This document shows, piece by piece, positions 36,122 through 45,505 of a stretch of DNA of 64,000 nt. The notes below the pieces were generated by a model. It did no database searches. It saw only the letters and a program-made list of their open reading frames with translations, and was not told where the DNA came from. Numbering within the stretch: the first letter of the stretch is position 1; each line of letters opens with the position of its first letter. The DNA is from Xanthomonas fragariae (GTDB taxonomy: Bacteria > Pseudomonadota > Gammaproteobacteria > Xanthomonadales > Xanthomonadaceae). The stretch spans positions 3,753,501 through 3,817,500 of the forward strand of contig NZ_CP071955.1 in NCBI RefSeq assembly GCF_017603965.1, read 5' to 3'. The position numbers and the translations under genes were made by a program.

Positions 36122-37333
36122 ATGACCATCAATCCAACAGACACAACGGCCAGCGCGCACACCGCCGCTGGGGCATCCAGCGGCGGACGGCGACGCTTCG
36201 CATTGCCAGTGGCGTTTTTTCTGTTGGCCAGTGGCGTCATCGCTGCGGGCTGGTGGTGGTCCGCGCGCGCCCAGCCGCAAGCCAAGGGTCTTCCGATCGC
36301 CGCGTTGTCGGTCACTGCGGTGGCGCCACGGCAGGTGGAATGGCCAGGCACGTTATCGGCGACCGGCATCGTGGCGCCCTGGCAGGAAGCGGTGATCGGT
36401 TCGCAAAGCAACGGGTTGCGCCTGTTGACACTCAACGTGGCGGTCGGAGATGCGGTCAAGCGCGGGCAGCTGCTGGCCCATTTCGATACCGCAACCTTGC
36501 TCGCGGCAAGAGCAGAACTACGTGCGGGCCTGGCCAAGGCGCAGGCTGCCGCTAGCCAGGCCGATACCAATCGCATGCGTGCCTTGCGCGTGCAGGCCGC
36601 AGGCGCGATGAGCGACCAGGAAGTGCAGCGCTATGTGACCGAAGCGGTGACGGCCAACACCCAGATCGCGGTGGCGCGCGCGCAACTGGATGCCAACGGC
36701 CTGCAGCTGCAGCAAGCCGACATCACTGCCCCGGACGATGGGCTCATCAGCGCGCAGAGCGCGACGCTGGGTGCGGTGGCCAACAGCGGCCAGGAACTGT
36801 TTCGCCTGGTGCGGCAGGGGCGTCTGGAATGGCGTGGCGAATTCACTCCGGAGCAGATCGCGCGGATCGCGGTGGGTCAGCAGGTCAGCCTCAGGCTGCC
36901 CGACGGGAGCGCTGCGGTTGCACGCGTGCGCCAGATCGCGCCGCTGCTGGATGCGCGCTCCCGGCTCGGTGTGGTGTATGCGGATCTCCAGCCCGGCAGT
37001 CTGCTGCGTGGCGGCATGTACGTCGACGGCGCGGTCGCGTTGCCGGCCAGCCGCGCGCTGGTGGTGCCGGCGTCCAGTGTGGTGGTGCGCGATGGCCGCA
37101 GTACCGTGTTCCGCATCGTCGGTACCGGTGCCCAATCCAAAGTGCGCGCGCAACAGGTGGCGGTGGGGCGGCGCGTCGGTACCGAGGTCGAACTCCTGCA
37201 ACCGTTGACCGAAGGCGAGCGCATCGTGGCGCAAGGCGCCGGGCTGCTGGCCGATGGCGATACGGTGTCGGTCAAGGCGACATCGACCGGCTCACTGGTC
37301 GGCATGCAGCTCATTCCACGTGCGCGGCGATGA
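36122..37333 (+). CDS. RND efflux adaptor (membrane fusion protein)
   Basis: A 403-residue adaptor. One membrane helix (FALPVAFFLLASGVIAAGWW) follows a polar start. The lipoyl/barrel layout is standard: VEWPGTLSATGIVAPWQEAV, a short alpha hairpin (ARAELRAGLAKAQAAASQAD), ITAPDDGLISAQSATLGAV and a C-terminal VVPASSVVVRDG. It should link the RND pump to an outer-membrane channel; no channel gene is adjacent. The ATG at 36122 is the first start that puts the helix near the N-terminus. Its stop overlaps the pump start by four bases (ATGA). Confidence 0.85.
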   Translation: MTINPTDTTASAHTAAGASSGGRRRFALPVAFFLLASGVIAAGWWWSARAQPQAKGLPIAALSVTAVAPRQVEWPGTLSATGIVAPWQEAVIGSQSNGLRLLTLNVAVGDAVKRGQLLAHFDTATLLAARAELRAGLAKAQAAASQADTNRMRALRVQAAGAMSDQEVQRYVTEAVTANTQIAVARAQLDANGLQLQQADITAPDDGLISAQSATLGAVANSGQELFRLVRQGRLEWRGEFTPEQIARIAVGQQVSLRLPDGSAAVARVRQIAPLLDARSRLGVVYADLQPGSLLRGGMYVDGAVALPASRALVVPASSVVVRDGRSTVFRIVGTGAQSKVRAQQVAVGRRVGTEVELLQPLTEGERIVAQGAGLLADGDTVSVKATSTGSLVGMQLIPRARR

Positions 37334-40300
37334 ACGTTGCTACCTGGTCGCTGCGCAATCCCATTCCTGTGGTATTGCTTTCTTTCCTGCTGACGCTGGC
37401 GGGCCTGTATGGCTTCAAGAACCTCTCCATCCAGGCGCTGCCGGATCTGGAGTTACCCACCGTCAACGTCACCTTGCTGCAGCCAGGAGCGGCACCAGCG
37501 CAGCTGGAAACCGACGTTGCGCGCAAGGTGGAAGACTCGATCGCCACGGTCGGCGGCCTGCGGCACCTGCGCACCACCATCAGCGATGGGCAGGTGCAGA
37601 TCGTGGCCGAATTCCGGCTGGAAAAATCGCTGTCCGATGCCTTGATCGAAACCAAGGACGCGGTCGACCGGGTGCGCTCGTCATTGCCACCGGAACTGCT
37701 GCAGCCGGCCATCAGCGCGGTGACCGAGAACAGCACGCCGATCCTGACCTATGCGGTGACCTCGACAACGCTGGATGAAACCCAGTTGTCCTGGTACGTC
37801 GACGACAGCGTAAGCAAGGCGCTGGTGAAGGTGCCCGGCGTGGGGCGCGTGCAACGCCTGGGTGGTGTGCAGCGCGAGATCCGGGTCGAGGTGGATCCAG
37901 CGCAGATGACCGCACTCGGCGTTACCGCCGCCGATGTTTCGCGCGCGCTGCAACAGACGCAGCAGAATTCCTCCGGCGGACGCGCGCAACTAAGTGGCGC
38001 CGAGCAATCGGTGCGCATGGTGGCAGGCGTGCGACAGGCCGCGCAGTTGCCGGGCATGTCGATTGCGCTCGCCACTGGCGGCAGCGTGCGCCTGGATCAG
38101 ATCGCGCGCGTGCGCGACGGCTACGCCGACCGCCGGCAGGCCGCGCTGCTCGACGGCAAGCCGGTGATCGGGCTCAGCATCTATCGCACCAAGGGCTTCG
38201 ACGAAACGCAGATCGCCAACGGCGTTGCGCAGGCGCTGCAGCATCTGCAGCAGACCGGCACCCATCTGCGCATCACTCCGGTCTCCGGCACCGTGGCCTA
38301 CACCTTGGAGCAGTTCGAAGGGTCGATGTCCATGCTCTACGAGGGCGCGCTGCTGGCGGTGCTGGTGGTGTGGCTGTTCCTGCGCGACTGGCGCGCGACC
38401 CTGATCGCCGCATCGGCGCTGCCGCTGTCCATCCTGCCCGCGTTCGCGGTGATGTGGTGGCTGGACTACTCGCTCAATACGCTCACCTTGCTGGCCTTGG
38501 CGGTGGTGGTCGGCATCCTGGTCGATGACGCTATCGTCGAGATCGAAAATATCGAACGCCATCGGCGTATGGGCAAATCCGCCTTTCAGGCCACTGCCGA
38601 TGCCGTCAACGAAATCGCATTGGTGGTCATGGCCACCACCGCAACCCTGGTGGTGGTATTTGTGCCGACCACGTTGATGGGCGGCATCCCGGGGCTGTTC
38701 TTCAAACAGTTCGGGTGGACCGCAGTGATCGCCGTGGTCGCCTCGTTGCTGGTGGCGCGCCTGATCACCCCGATCATGGCCGCCAGATTTCTCAGTTCTC
38801 GCCACAGCGATCGTGCGGAACCGGCGACCGGCGCAGTGACTGCCAGCTATTTGCGGATGGTGCAGTGGAGCCTGCGCCACCGCGCTGCGACGTTGGGCGC
38901 TGCCGGCGTGTTTCTGCTGTTGTCGCTGGCGTTGTTGCCGTTGCTCTCCAAAGGTCTGGTGCCGCCCAGCGACCGCGGCGCCATCACCGTCAAGGTCGAG
39001 CTCGGGCCGGAAAGCGACATCGACCAGACCCGTCAGGTGACCGAGCGGGTACGCGCCGCGGTTGAGCGCATCGATGGCGTCGGTGCGGTGTTCACCAACA
39101 TCGGCGGCAATGCAGCCGGGCGTGATGCCCAGGTCGCGGAAGTGCGCAAGGCTGAGATGACATTGGTGCTGTCCGAACGCAAGACGCGTGCACCGCAAAC
39201 GCAGATCGAGCGCGAGGTGCGGCGAGTGTTGGTCAATATCACAGGCGCACGCGTCACCGTGAGTGGCAGCGGGCCGGGCGAGCAGCTGTCGATGATTCTG
39301 ACCAGCGATTCCGAAGACGCGCTCAACGCGACCGCCTCTGCGTTCGCAGGCGAATTGCGGGCGGCCGGCTTGTCCGGCGTACGCACCACCGCAAGTCTGG
39401 AACGCCCGGAACTGGTTGCGCGGCCGATCCAGAGCCAGACCGCCCGTTATGGAGTGAGCAGCGCCGATATCAGCCAGACCTTGCGTACCGCGACCAGCGG
39501 CGATTTCGAACCGCAACTTGCCAAGCTCAATCTGGACAACCGGCAGATCAATATCCGCGTGCAGGTGCCTGACCGGGTCAGTGCCGATCTGGGTGCGTTG
39601 TCCAATCTACGCGTGCAATCGCGCGATGGCCTGGTGCCATTGTCCAGTGTCGCGGTATTGGCAATGGAAAGCGGCCCCACCCAGATCGACCGCTACGATC
39701 GCCAACGCTACGTCACGGTGAGCGCCGATCTGGGCGATATGCCGTTGAGCAAGGCGCTGGCGCTGGCCAACACGCGCGCCTCCATCCAGCACCTGCCCTC
39801 GAATGTGTCGCTGATCCAGTCCGGCGATGCCGAAGTGGCGGCGGATTTGTCGTCGGGATTACTGCTGGCGATCGTGATCGCCAGCGTGTGCATGCTGTGC
39901 GTGCTGATTCTGTTGTTCAACGACTTCTTCCAGCCGCTGACGATCCTGTCGGCCATTCCGCTTTCGCTCGGCGGCGCGTTTGTGGCGCTATTGCTGTTCG
40001 GCAGCGAGCTCGATGTGCCGTCGATGATCGGCCTGGTGATGCTGATGGGCATCGTTACCAAGAACTCGATTCTCTTGGTGGAATACGCCGTGATTGCGAT
40101 AGGCGATGGGGCAGCGTCCGTAGAAGCCGCCTTGATCGATGCCTGCCACAAGCGAGCGCGCCCGATCGTGATGACCACCGTGGCGATGATCGCCGGCATG
40201 CTGCCGATCGCATTGGGTTTCGGAGCGGATGCCAGTTTTCGCCAGCCCATGGCCATCGCGGTGATCGGGGGCTTGATCAGCTCGACGTTGCTGTGTCTGG

Positions 40301-40416
40301 TGGTGGTTCCCGCTGTGTTTAGCTGTATCCACGATGTCCAAGCATGGGTCCATCGACGCTGGCGTAGTGCCGTCGGCACGCAGGCTGATCCAGCAGATTC
40401 GCAGGGCCGGGGGTGA
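37330..40416 (+). CDS. RND multidrug efflux pump
   Basis: A 1028-residue inner-membrane transporter of the AcrB/MdtB class. The N-terminus WSLRNPIPVVLLSFLLTLAG is the first membrane helix. The TM4 motif VVGILVDDAIVEIENIERHR, with the Asp pair for proton relay, is near residue 400. A second repeat half carries GLVMLMGIVTKNSILLVEYA near residue 900. It exports drugs, detergents or plant compounds using the proton gradient. It is coupled to the adaptor upstream. Confidence 0.92.
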   Translation: MNVATWSLRNPIPVVLLSFLLTLAGLYGFKNLSIQALPDLELPTVNVTLLQPGAAPAQLETDVARKVEDSIATVGGLRHLRTTISDGQVQIVAEFRLEKSLSDALIETKDAVDRVRSSLPPELLQPAISAVTENSTPILTYAVTSTTLDETQLSWYVDDSVSKALVKVPGVGRVQRLGGVQREIRVEVDPAQMTALGVTAADVSRALQQTQQNSSGGRAQLSGAEQSVRMVAGVRQAAQLPGMSIALATGGSVRLDQIARVRDGYADRRQAALLDGKPVIGLSIYRTKGFDETQIANGVAQALQHLQQTGTHLRITPVSGTVAYTLEQFEGSMSMLYEGALLAVLVVWLFLRDWRATLIAASALPLSILPAFAVMWWLDYSLNTLTLLALAVVVGILVDDAIVEIENIERHRRMGKSAFQATADAVNEIALVVMATTATLVVVFVPTTLMGGIPGLFFKQFGWTAVIAVVASLLVARLITPIMAARFLSSRHSDRAEPATGAVTASYLRMVQWSLRHRAATLGAAGVFLLLSLALLPLLSKGLVPPSDRGAITVKVELGPESDIDQTRQVTERVRAAVERIDGVGAVFTNIGGNAAGRDAQVAEVRKAEMTLVLSERKTRAPQTQIEREVRRVLVNITGARVTVSGSGPGEQLSMILTSDSEDALNATASAFAGELRAAGLSGVRTTASLERPELVARPIQSQTARYGVSSADISQTLRTATSGDFEPQLAKLNLDNRQINIRVQVPDRVSADLGALSNLRVQSRDGLVPLSSVAVLAMESGPTQIDRYDRQRYVTVSADLGDMPLSKALALANTRASIQHLPSNVSLIQSGDAEVAADLSSGLLLAIVIASVCMLCVLILLFNDFFQPLTILSAIPLSLGGAFVALLLFGSELDVPSMIGLVMLMGIVTKNSILLVEYAVIAIGDGAASVEAALIDACHKRARPIVMTTVAMIAGMLPIALGFGADASFRQPMAIAVIGGLISSTLLCLVVVPAVFSCIHDVQAWVHRRWRSAVGTQADPADSQGRG

Positions 40417-40647
40417 TGTGCTGCAAGCGATACATGTTGCACGCCGGAAGCTCGTCGCGCGTGCCGTGCGCGCCTGGCGCAACGCAGGCGCGTTAACGCA
40501 GATGCTCGGATGCTGCATTCAATGATGAGCAATGCAGCAAGGTTGCAATCACGCGAAAGAACGACGCATGCAGAAAACGCCGCATGCGCCCGCTGCCGCA
40601 GCCGTCAGACGCACAGCTGCGAGCGGCAGCTATGACCGCAACACACC

Positions 40648-40992
40648 TTAGCCACAGTAGATCGCGGTGATGTTATCGCTCGGGCCGGTCTCCACGGTGA
40701 GGTGATCGCCGCCGCTTTCGCTGGCGCCCTGGGCCGGGTCGGCCAGGCCGCTGGCGGTGGTGCCGCCGGTGGCGCGTGCGCCGCGGCGCACGCTGACCTG
40801 CAGGCTGTCGCTATCCACGCGCGCACGTTCGATGGTCTGCGCCGCCGCAGCCAGGCCGACCGCACCGCGCACCTTGTCGATATGGCACTGGCCGGAGATG
40901 ACACCGTCGATGGGCTGCACCTGTGCGACCTGAGTGGATGCACAAGCAGACAACAACACAACGGCAGCGAGCGGAGCGAGGGTGCGGATCAT
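40648..40992 (-). CDS. I78-family peptidase inhibitor lipoprotein
   Basis: A 114-residue lipoprotein (lipobox LLSACAST). The mature part fits the I78 inhibitor family: GQCHIDKVRGAVGLAAAAQT, a helix ending RARVDSDSLQVSVRRGA, and the C-terminal DHLTVETGPSDNITAIYCG. The two conserved cysteines near the two ends are present. Compared with short family members it has an insert of about 15 residues between the arm after RRGA and the DHLTVE strand. It may protect the cell from serine proteases. GGAGATCCCCG precedes the ATG at 40992; a longer frame to 41178 lacks a signal. Confidence 0.7.
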   Translation of the reverse strand: MIRTLAPLAAVVLLSACASTQVAQVQPIDGVISGQCHIDKVRGAVGLAAAAQTIERARVDSDSLQVSVRRGARATGGTTASGLADPAQGASESGGDHLTVETGPSDNITAIYCG

Positions 40993-41249
40993 CGGGGATC
41001 TCCAGCGGAACAATGGTGCAAGCGTGAAGGTGACGTTGTCGGTATGGCATGAAGATGCCCAGCCGCGGCGCGCGATGGGGCGATCTGCTCCTACATGGGA
41101 TCGTATGCGGCCATGAAGCAAAGCCCCTCTCCTACGGGGAAGTGCTTTGCACTGCGGCACGGCGATGCTAGAAGCCATGATGAGAAGTGCAAGCCTGAAA
41201 CAGCGAACCTCGCTCGCGTAGGCCCAGTCACGTGTCCAAACTCAAACCC

Positions 41250-42038
41250 TCACACCTCACGCACCGCACGAAACGCGTACATATCATTGAACGTACAAAA
41301 GTGGAAATGCGGTACCGTGATCGGGCCGGCAGCAGCAAGCCGCGCTAGCCAATCGCTCAAGGCGAGGCGATACGCCGCCTGTTCTGCTGCATCGAGCGTG
41401 TTGCACAGGTAGCCCAGCGTGATGTGAAATTGGAAGTTGGTGTAATCCGGTCGCTGCAAGCGGGTCAGCGTCATCAGCGCCTGACGTGCCGCTTGCAGGC
41501 GCTGCGCGGTCTGCGCATCAGCGGGCCGTAACGGAATGAGCAGATTGTCGTTGCCACCGGCCCTCGCAGCAGCGGGATCGACCAGGAAGCGGCATGCGCC
41601 CAGCGGCGCAGCGGTGCGGTGCGTCAGCCGCGCAAGGAAGCTGGCATTGATGTCGCTCAACGCCACATCGCGCCCCAGATCGCTCGGCCACGGCCCGCGC
41701 GCGCGGTCGATCTCATTGACCCCACCGAATAACGTCACGTGGTAACTGCTCGGCGGCAGCAACGCGAGCTTGTTGGCGAAGCGGTGCTCGGGCAGTTCGC
41801 GGTAGATATCCAGCACGCGGTCGAAGCTGTCATAGCCATCGCCCTGCTGTTCAAGATGGCCAACAAACGTATTGCCGGCAAACGACATCGGCCGTCTGGA
41901 GCGCAGGAACTTGCGGCCCACATCCGGCAGTGGCGGTGTCTTGGCGAGCGTTGGCAGAGCGGTGGCCGACACCGCGGCGCCGGCAGCGGCAGCCAACAGG
42001 CGGCGTCGGCTGATGGTGGTGTCCAGAAATGACGACAT
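41250..42038 (-). CDS. Tat-exported 2H-phosphoesterase-like protein
   Basis: A 262-residue protein (DUF1868 type). The start SRRRLLAAAAGAAVSATALP is a twin-arginine signal. Two His-x-Thr/Ser motifs mark the 2H phosphoesterase fold: YHVTLFGGVNEIDRARGPWP near residue 100 and FQFHITLGYLC near 205. The natural substrate is unknown; the fold acts on cyclic phosphates or RNA ends. GAGGAACTCCGC precedes the ATG. It lies 10 bases after the stop of the TonB receptor, so the two likely share a transcript and a substrate. Confidence 0.7.
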   Translation of the reverse strand: MSSFLDTTISRRRLLAAAAGAAVSATALPTLAKTPPLPDVGRKFLRSRRPMSFAGNTFVGHLEQQGDGYDSFDRVLDIYRELPEHRFANKLALLPPSSYHVTLFGGVNEIDRARGPWPSDLGRDVALSDINASFLARLTHRTAAPLGACRFLVDPAAARAGGNDNLLIPLRPADAQTAQRLQAARQALMTLTRLQRPDYTNFQFHITLGYLCNTLDAAEQAAYRLALSDWLARLAAAGPITVPHFHFCTFNDMYAFRAVREV

Positions 42039-42048
42039 GCGGAGTTCC

Positions 42049-44706
42049 TCAGAGTTTGACATTGACACCGACCATCACGGTGGGGGCCATCTTCCAGGCC
42101 GATTGCACATATTCCTGATGGCGACCGATGCGGTATTCGTAGCCCTGGCCGGCCAGATTGAGGACGTCCAGGCTCACTGCCACCGCTGGCGATACATCCC
42201 AGGCCAGCTTCAGATCGATGCGATCCAGCGGTTGCTGGTAGCGGTTGCGATAGAACTCCTGCTGGTTGCTATAGTTGGGGTAGCGGTCGTCCCATAGCTC
42301 GCCGGTATGGCTCCAGGCCAGCGAGGTGCGCAGCGAGCCACGGGCATAGTTCAGAGTCAGATTCCATAGCTGCTTGGGCTGCTGTGGCAGCACCGCCAGC
42401 GTGGTGCGGGTGCCATCGCCGAGCATCACTGGGTAGTCCACATCCAGGAACGTGACATTGGCACCGACCGACAGGCCGGCGAGTGCGGGCAGCCACGGGC
42501 CTATTTCCTTGACCGCACCGAGTTCGGCACCACGCATGCGCACCGGCCGGTCGGTATTGCGTGGCTGGGTGACCAGTACCTGCTGGCCGTCGATGGTTTG
42601 CAGCTGGCCGTAACGGAAAATCTCATCGTCGATGGTCTTCTGGAACAGCGCGATCGACAGCAGGCTGCCGCCATCGTCGAAGGTCCAGTCGTGGCCAAGG
42701 TCCAGATTCTGCGAGCGGCGCGGTTGCAGGTCAGGGTTGCCCCGGTTGAGCGTTGGCGGGGTGCTGCCCAGCGTGAGCACACCGCCGTTCAACGCCATCT
42801 GGTCCAGGCGCGGTCGCCCGATCGAACGAGACACTCCAAAGCGCAGCGTGCCGTTGGCGCTGGTCTGCAGTTGGCCAGCAAGCGATGGCAGCCAGTTGCG
42901 GTAGGTGCGCACCGCAGTAACCGGTGTCCAGGCGGTTCCGTTCAATTGCTGGCCGGTGCTGCCAAAACGCGTCTGCTCCAGGCGCACGCCACCAGCCAAC
43001 CGCCAGCGTTCACCGCGCCATTGCGCCTGGGCGAAGCCGGCGCGCACCTGCTCATCGACGCCGTAACTGCCGCTGTTATGCGCATTGGTGTCCACTACCC
43101 CGCGCGCATCGCCGGCGACGGCATCCCAGCGTGCGTCAGCCAGTGCCGGGTCGATGGTCATCATCGGCATGGTGCAGCCCAGGGCGCAGGTCGGGCTGCC
43201 CAGCACGTCGGCCAATGTGTAAGGCAACCCATTCCAAGTGGTGCGCTGTACCGATGTCTGCATGTGCGTGCGCACCTGTCGCACGCCCCACGCCAGACCC
43301 AACCCACGACTATCCTCGTCCATGTTGCGACGCAGCTCCAGTTGCAGGTCGCTGACCCGTTCGGCGTAGCCGGTGCGCTCCTGCTGGTGATAGAGGTTTG
43401 CATAGCGCGCCGGGTCGTCGGCCAGCGCGGGGTCCAGGGGCGTGAATGCGGGCAGGCTGCCGCTCCAGTCGAAACCGTATGCCAGGCGATTTTGCTGGAA
43501 GCGATCCCAGGTTTGCGGGTTGTCCACCGTGGCGCGCGAGGTGCTTGCCCGCAGTGCGCCGCGCCACTGTGCCGGCAGCTCGGCCAGCAGCTCGCCATTG
43601 ATACCGGTCAGCCCGCGCTTCCAGCGCAGCTGCCCCAGCTCGACGACCTGGTTGAGGTTGTCCAGCGTGCCGCTTTGCGGGCCAGTGCGGGTCAGGCGTG
43701 CGTCGTTCTGCACCTGGGCGGACTGCGTGTCGCGGTCGGAGGCCTCGCGCTGGCGGAACGCATAACCGGACACATGGCCGCTGAGCGGGCCATCCGGCTG
43801 CCAATCCACACGCATGGTCACGCCGCGGCGTTCGCGGGTGTTGTCGTAGTTGTACCAACGGCGTTCACTGGGCACTGCATCACCAACCCCGCCATAGGCC
43901 ACCGGAGCGCGCGTGCCATCGGCGTTGTACCAGTTCAAGCCGCCACCGTTTTCCTGCTGCGGCACCGAGATCACCCGACGCCAGACGCTAGCGGCGCCTA
44001 AAAAAGCAAACTCACCGTCGCGCCCGAAGCGCTTGCCCCACTTCAGCTCTCCTTCGCCCACCGGCGTACGGCCGCCATAACGCTGTTCCATCAAGTTGGC
44101 GCCACCCTTTGCCGAGAAGGTCAGCAGGCCGTCTGGGCGGCCAAAGCCAGTCGCGGTGACCAGGTTGGTGACACCACCGATCGCGCCGCCGTCGTTTTCC
44201 GGCAGCAGCGACTTCACCACATCGATGCGGTCGACAAAGTTAGCCGGCAGCACATCCATCATTGCCTGGCGGCTGCCGATGTCGTTGCTGGCGAAAGCAA
44301 AGCCATCGATCAGCATGCTGTTGTAGTTGCCGTTGAGACCGCGCACCGTCACGTAACGCGGTTCGCCCTGGTACTCCACGGTGCTCACGCCGGTGACGCG
44401 TCGCAGTGCATCGCCGACGTTAAAATCCGGCAGTTGCCCGATGCTGTCGGCGGCGACCGAATCCACGATGGTGGGTGCGGCCTGCTTGGTGGCGATGGCA
44501 CGTGTGTTCTGCGACTGGAACGAGGTGCGTACCTGCACCGCATCCATCGTTTGCGCGTCGGCCTCGGCGGGCGCCTCGGCAGCGCTGGCCGATGGGGCAA
44601 GCCAGCCGGTCAAAGCCAGCCCCAGCGCAAGCGACAACGCATGCCGGGCCTGTGGGTAAGGCCGGGGGGGACGATGAGGGCGGGAATAAGAATGCAACAA
44701 GCACAT
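42049..44706 (-). CDS. TonB-dependent receptor
   Basis: An 885-residue outer-membrane receptor. A long N-terminal signal (ALSLALGLALTGWLAPSASA) precedes a TonB-type box region (MDAVQVRTSF) and plug: ADSIGQLPDFNVGDALRRVT, VTVRGLNGNYNSMLIDGFAF. The barrel ends in VMVGVNVKL. It belongs to the group with DALRR plugs found for carbohydrates and phytate-type ligands. It is followed by a phosphoesterase-like gene, which hints at a phosphorylated ligand, but this is inference. No strong ribosome site is seen at the ATG. Confidence 0.85.
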   Translation of the reverse strand: MCLLHSYSRPHRPPRPYPQARHALSLALGLALTGWLAPSASAAEAPAEADAQTMDAVQVRTSFQSQNTRAIATKQAAPTIVDSVAADSIGQLPDFNVGDALRRVTGVSTVEYQGEPRYVTVRGLNGNYNSMLIDGFAFASNDIGSRQAMMDVLPANFVDRIDVVKSLLPENDGGAIGGVTNLVTATGFGRPDGLLTFSAKGGANLMEQRYGGRTPVGEGELKWGKRFGRDGEFAFLGAASVWRRVISVPQQENGGGLNWYNADGTRAPVAYGGVGDAVPSERRWYNYDNTRERRGVTMRVDWQPDGPLSGHVSGYAFRQREASDRDTQSAQVQNDARLTRTGPQSGTLDNLNQVVELGQLRWKRGLTGINGELLAELPAQWRGALRASTSRATVDNPQTWDRFQQNRLAYGFDWSGSLPAFTPLDPALADDPARYANLYHQQERTGYAERVSDLQLELRRNMDEDSRGLGLAWGVRQVRTHMQTSVQRTTWNGLPYTLADVLGSPTCALGCTMPMMTIDPALADARWDAVAGDARGVVDTNAHNSGSYGVDEQVRAGFAQAQWRGERWRLAGGVRLEQTRFGSTGQQLNGTAWTPVTAVRTYRNWLPSLAGQLQTSANGTLRFGVSRSIGRPRLDQMALNGGVLTLGSTPPTLNRGNPDLQPRRSQNLDLGHDWTFDDGGSLLSIALFQKTIDDEIFRYGQLQTIDGQQVLVTQPRNTDRPVRMRGAELGAVKEIGPWLPALAGLSVGANVTFLDVDYPVMLGDGTRTTLAVLPQQPKQLWNLTLNYARGSLRTSLAWSHTGELWDDRYPNYSNQQEFYRNRYQQPLDRIDLKLAWDVSPAVAVSLDVLNLAGQGYEYRIGRHQEYVQSAWKMAPTVMVGVNVKL

Positions 44707-44781
44707 GGCACGATCCGACGTCGGGCGGCCCCAGCGTGGGGTCGCAGGCGGATCAAATTAAGCGGCTTATTTAAAACGATT

Positions 44782-45216
44782 ATGACAACGGCGGACGTTT
44801 CGCCCCGCACGCGCCCTTTCTTCGCAAAAGAGGCCATCCGCTCGCATTACCGTCGCCGCAGCGAGCGCATGCTGCTGGATCCGATCCGACGCACCGGGCA
44901 GGTCACGCGCGCCAGTGGACTCAGCGTTCCCGGTAGCGCCGGTCTGGGGGACAACGATACCCATTGCGCAGCATTGGCGGAGGCCGGTGTACGGGATTGG
45001 CAGCCAATCGCCGGACTTGGTCTATCCGTACATCGCCGAAGGGTTCGCCGCTGGTGTGATCGCTGCGGGTAGCGTGCGCTGCAATGCGCATGCAAACGCG
45101 GCGCGCTTGGCCGGATCGTTGCATCGCCGTATCCGGCGTTTCTGGTCGGGCAGGTGCAGGCACACATCACCGCGCTGCTGGGCGCGGCCATGCTGTCGTT
45201 CAAGGAAACGCTGTTC
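44782..45216 (+). pseudogene. Degenerate ORF with several frameshifts
   Basis: A start at 44782 reads MTTADVSPRTRPFFAKEAIR and SERMLLDPIRRTGQVT, then loses sense. About 45000-45090 another frame reads DLVYPYIAEGFAAGVIAAG, and a third ends with PYPAFLVGQVQAHITALL and SFKETLF before a stop at 45219. Together they look like one gene broken by small indels. I do not recognise the family. It is bounded on the right by MITE copy 3. Confidence 0.4.
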
Positions 45217-45219
45217 TAA

Positions 45220-45361
45220 GAGCGGCTAACGAAACGTAGCGAGCAGTCGTCAGGTGGGTGCGGACGGCGCGCAGGAACCGCAGTGTACGCGTGGTACATG
45301 CCGATTCCGAGCACCGGCTGCGCCCACCTGGCGGTGAGCGCAGTCGTTTTGTTAGCCGCTC
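45220..45361. mobile_element. MITE copy 3
   Basis: A 142-bp element with ends GAGCGGCTAACGAAACG and, as the complement at the right end, GAGCGGCTAACAAAACG. TAA is duplicated at 45217-45219 and 45362-45364. It is the same family as the two copies at 29107 and 29231. It sits 56 bases before the PIP box. Confidence 0.85.
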
Positions 45362-45417
45362 TAAACCAATCGATGGACCACCTGATGCGGTGCGCCGGCG
45401 TTGCCGTGAGGCGTCGT

Positions 45418-45442
45418 TTCGCATCGCAGCGGCATACTTCGC
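45418..45442 (+). promoter_or_regulatory. PIP box
   Basis: TTCGC at 45418-45422 and TTCGC at 45438-45442 are separated by exactly 15 bases, the perfect plant-inducible promoter box bound by HrpX. It is 63 bases upstream of the effector candidate start. No exact YANNNT -10 was found at the usual distance. Confidence 0.8.
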
Positions 45443-45505
45443 CTCGGTTGCGAATTGTCATATGGCAAGCGGTTTACTGGCTGCCCCTGTGCTCTCGAGG
45501 TCTTC

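Noticed and set aside
44799..44825. TTCGC pair that looks like a second PIP box
   Set aside because: The spacing is 17, not 15, and it lies inside the degenerate ORF rather than before an intact gene.
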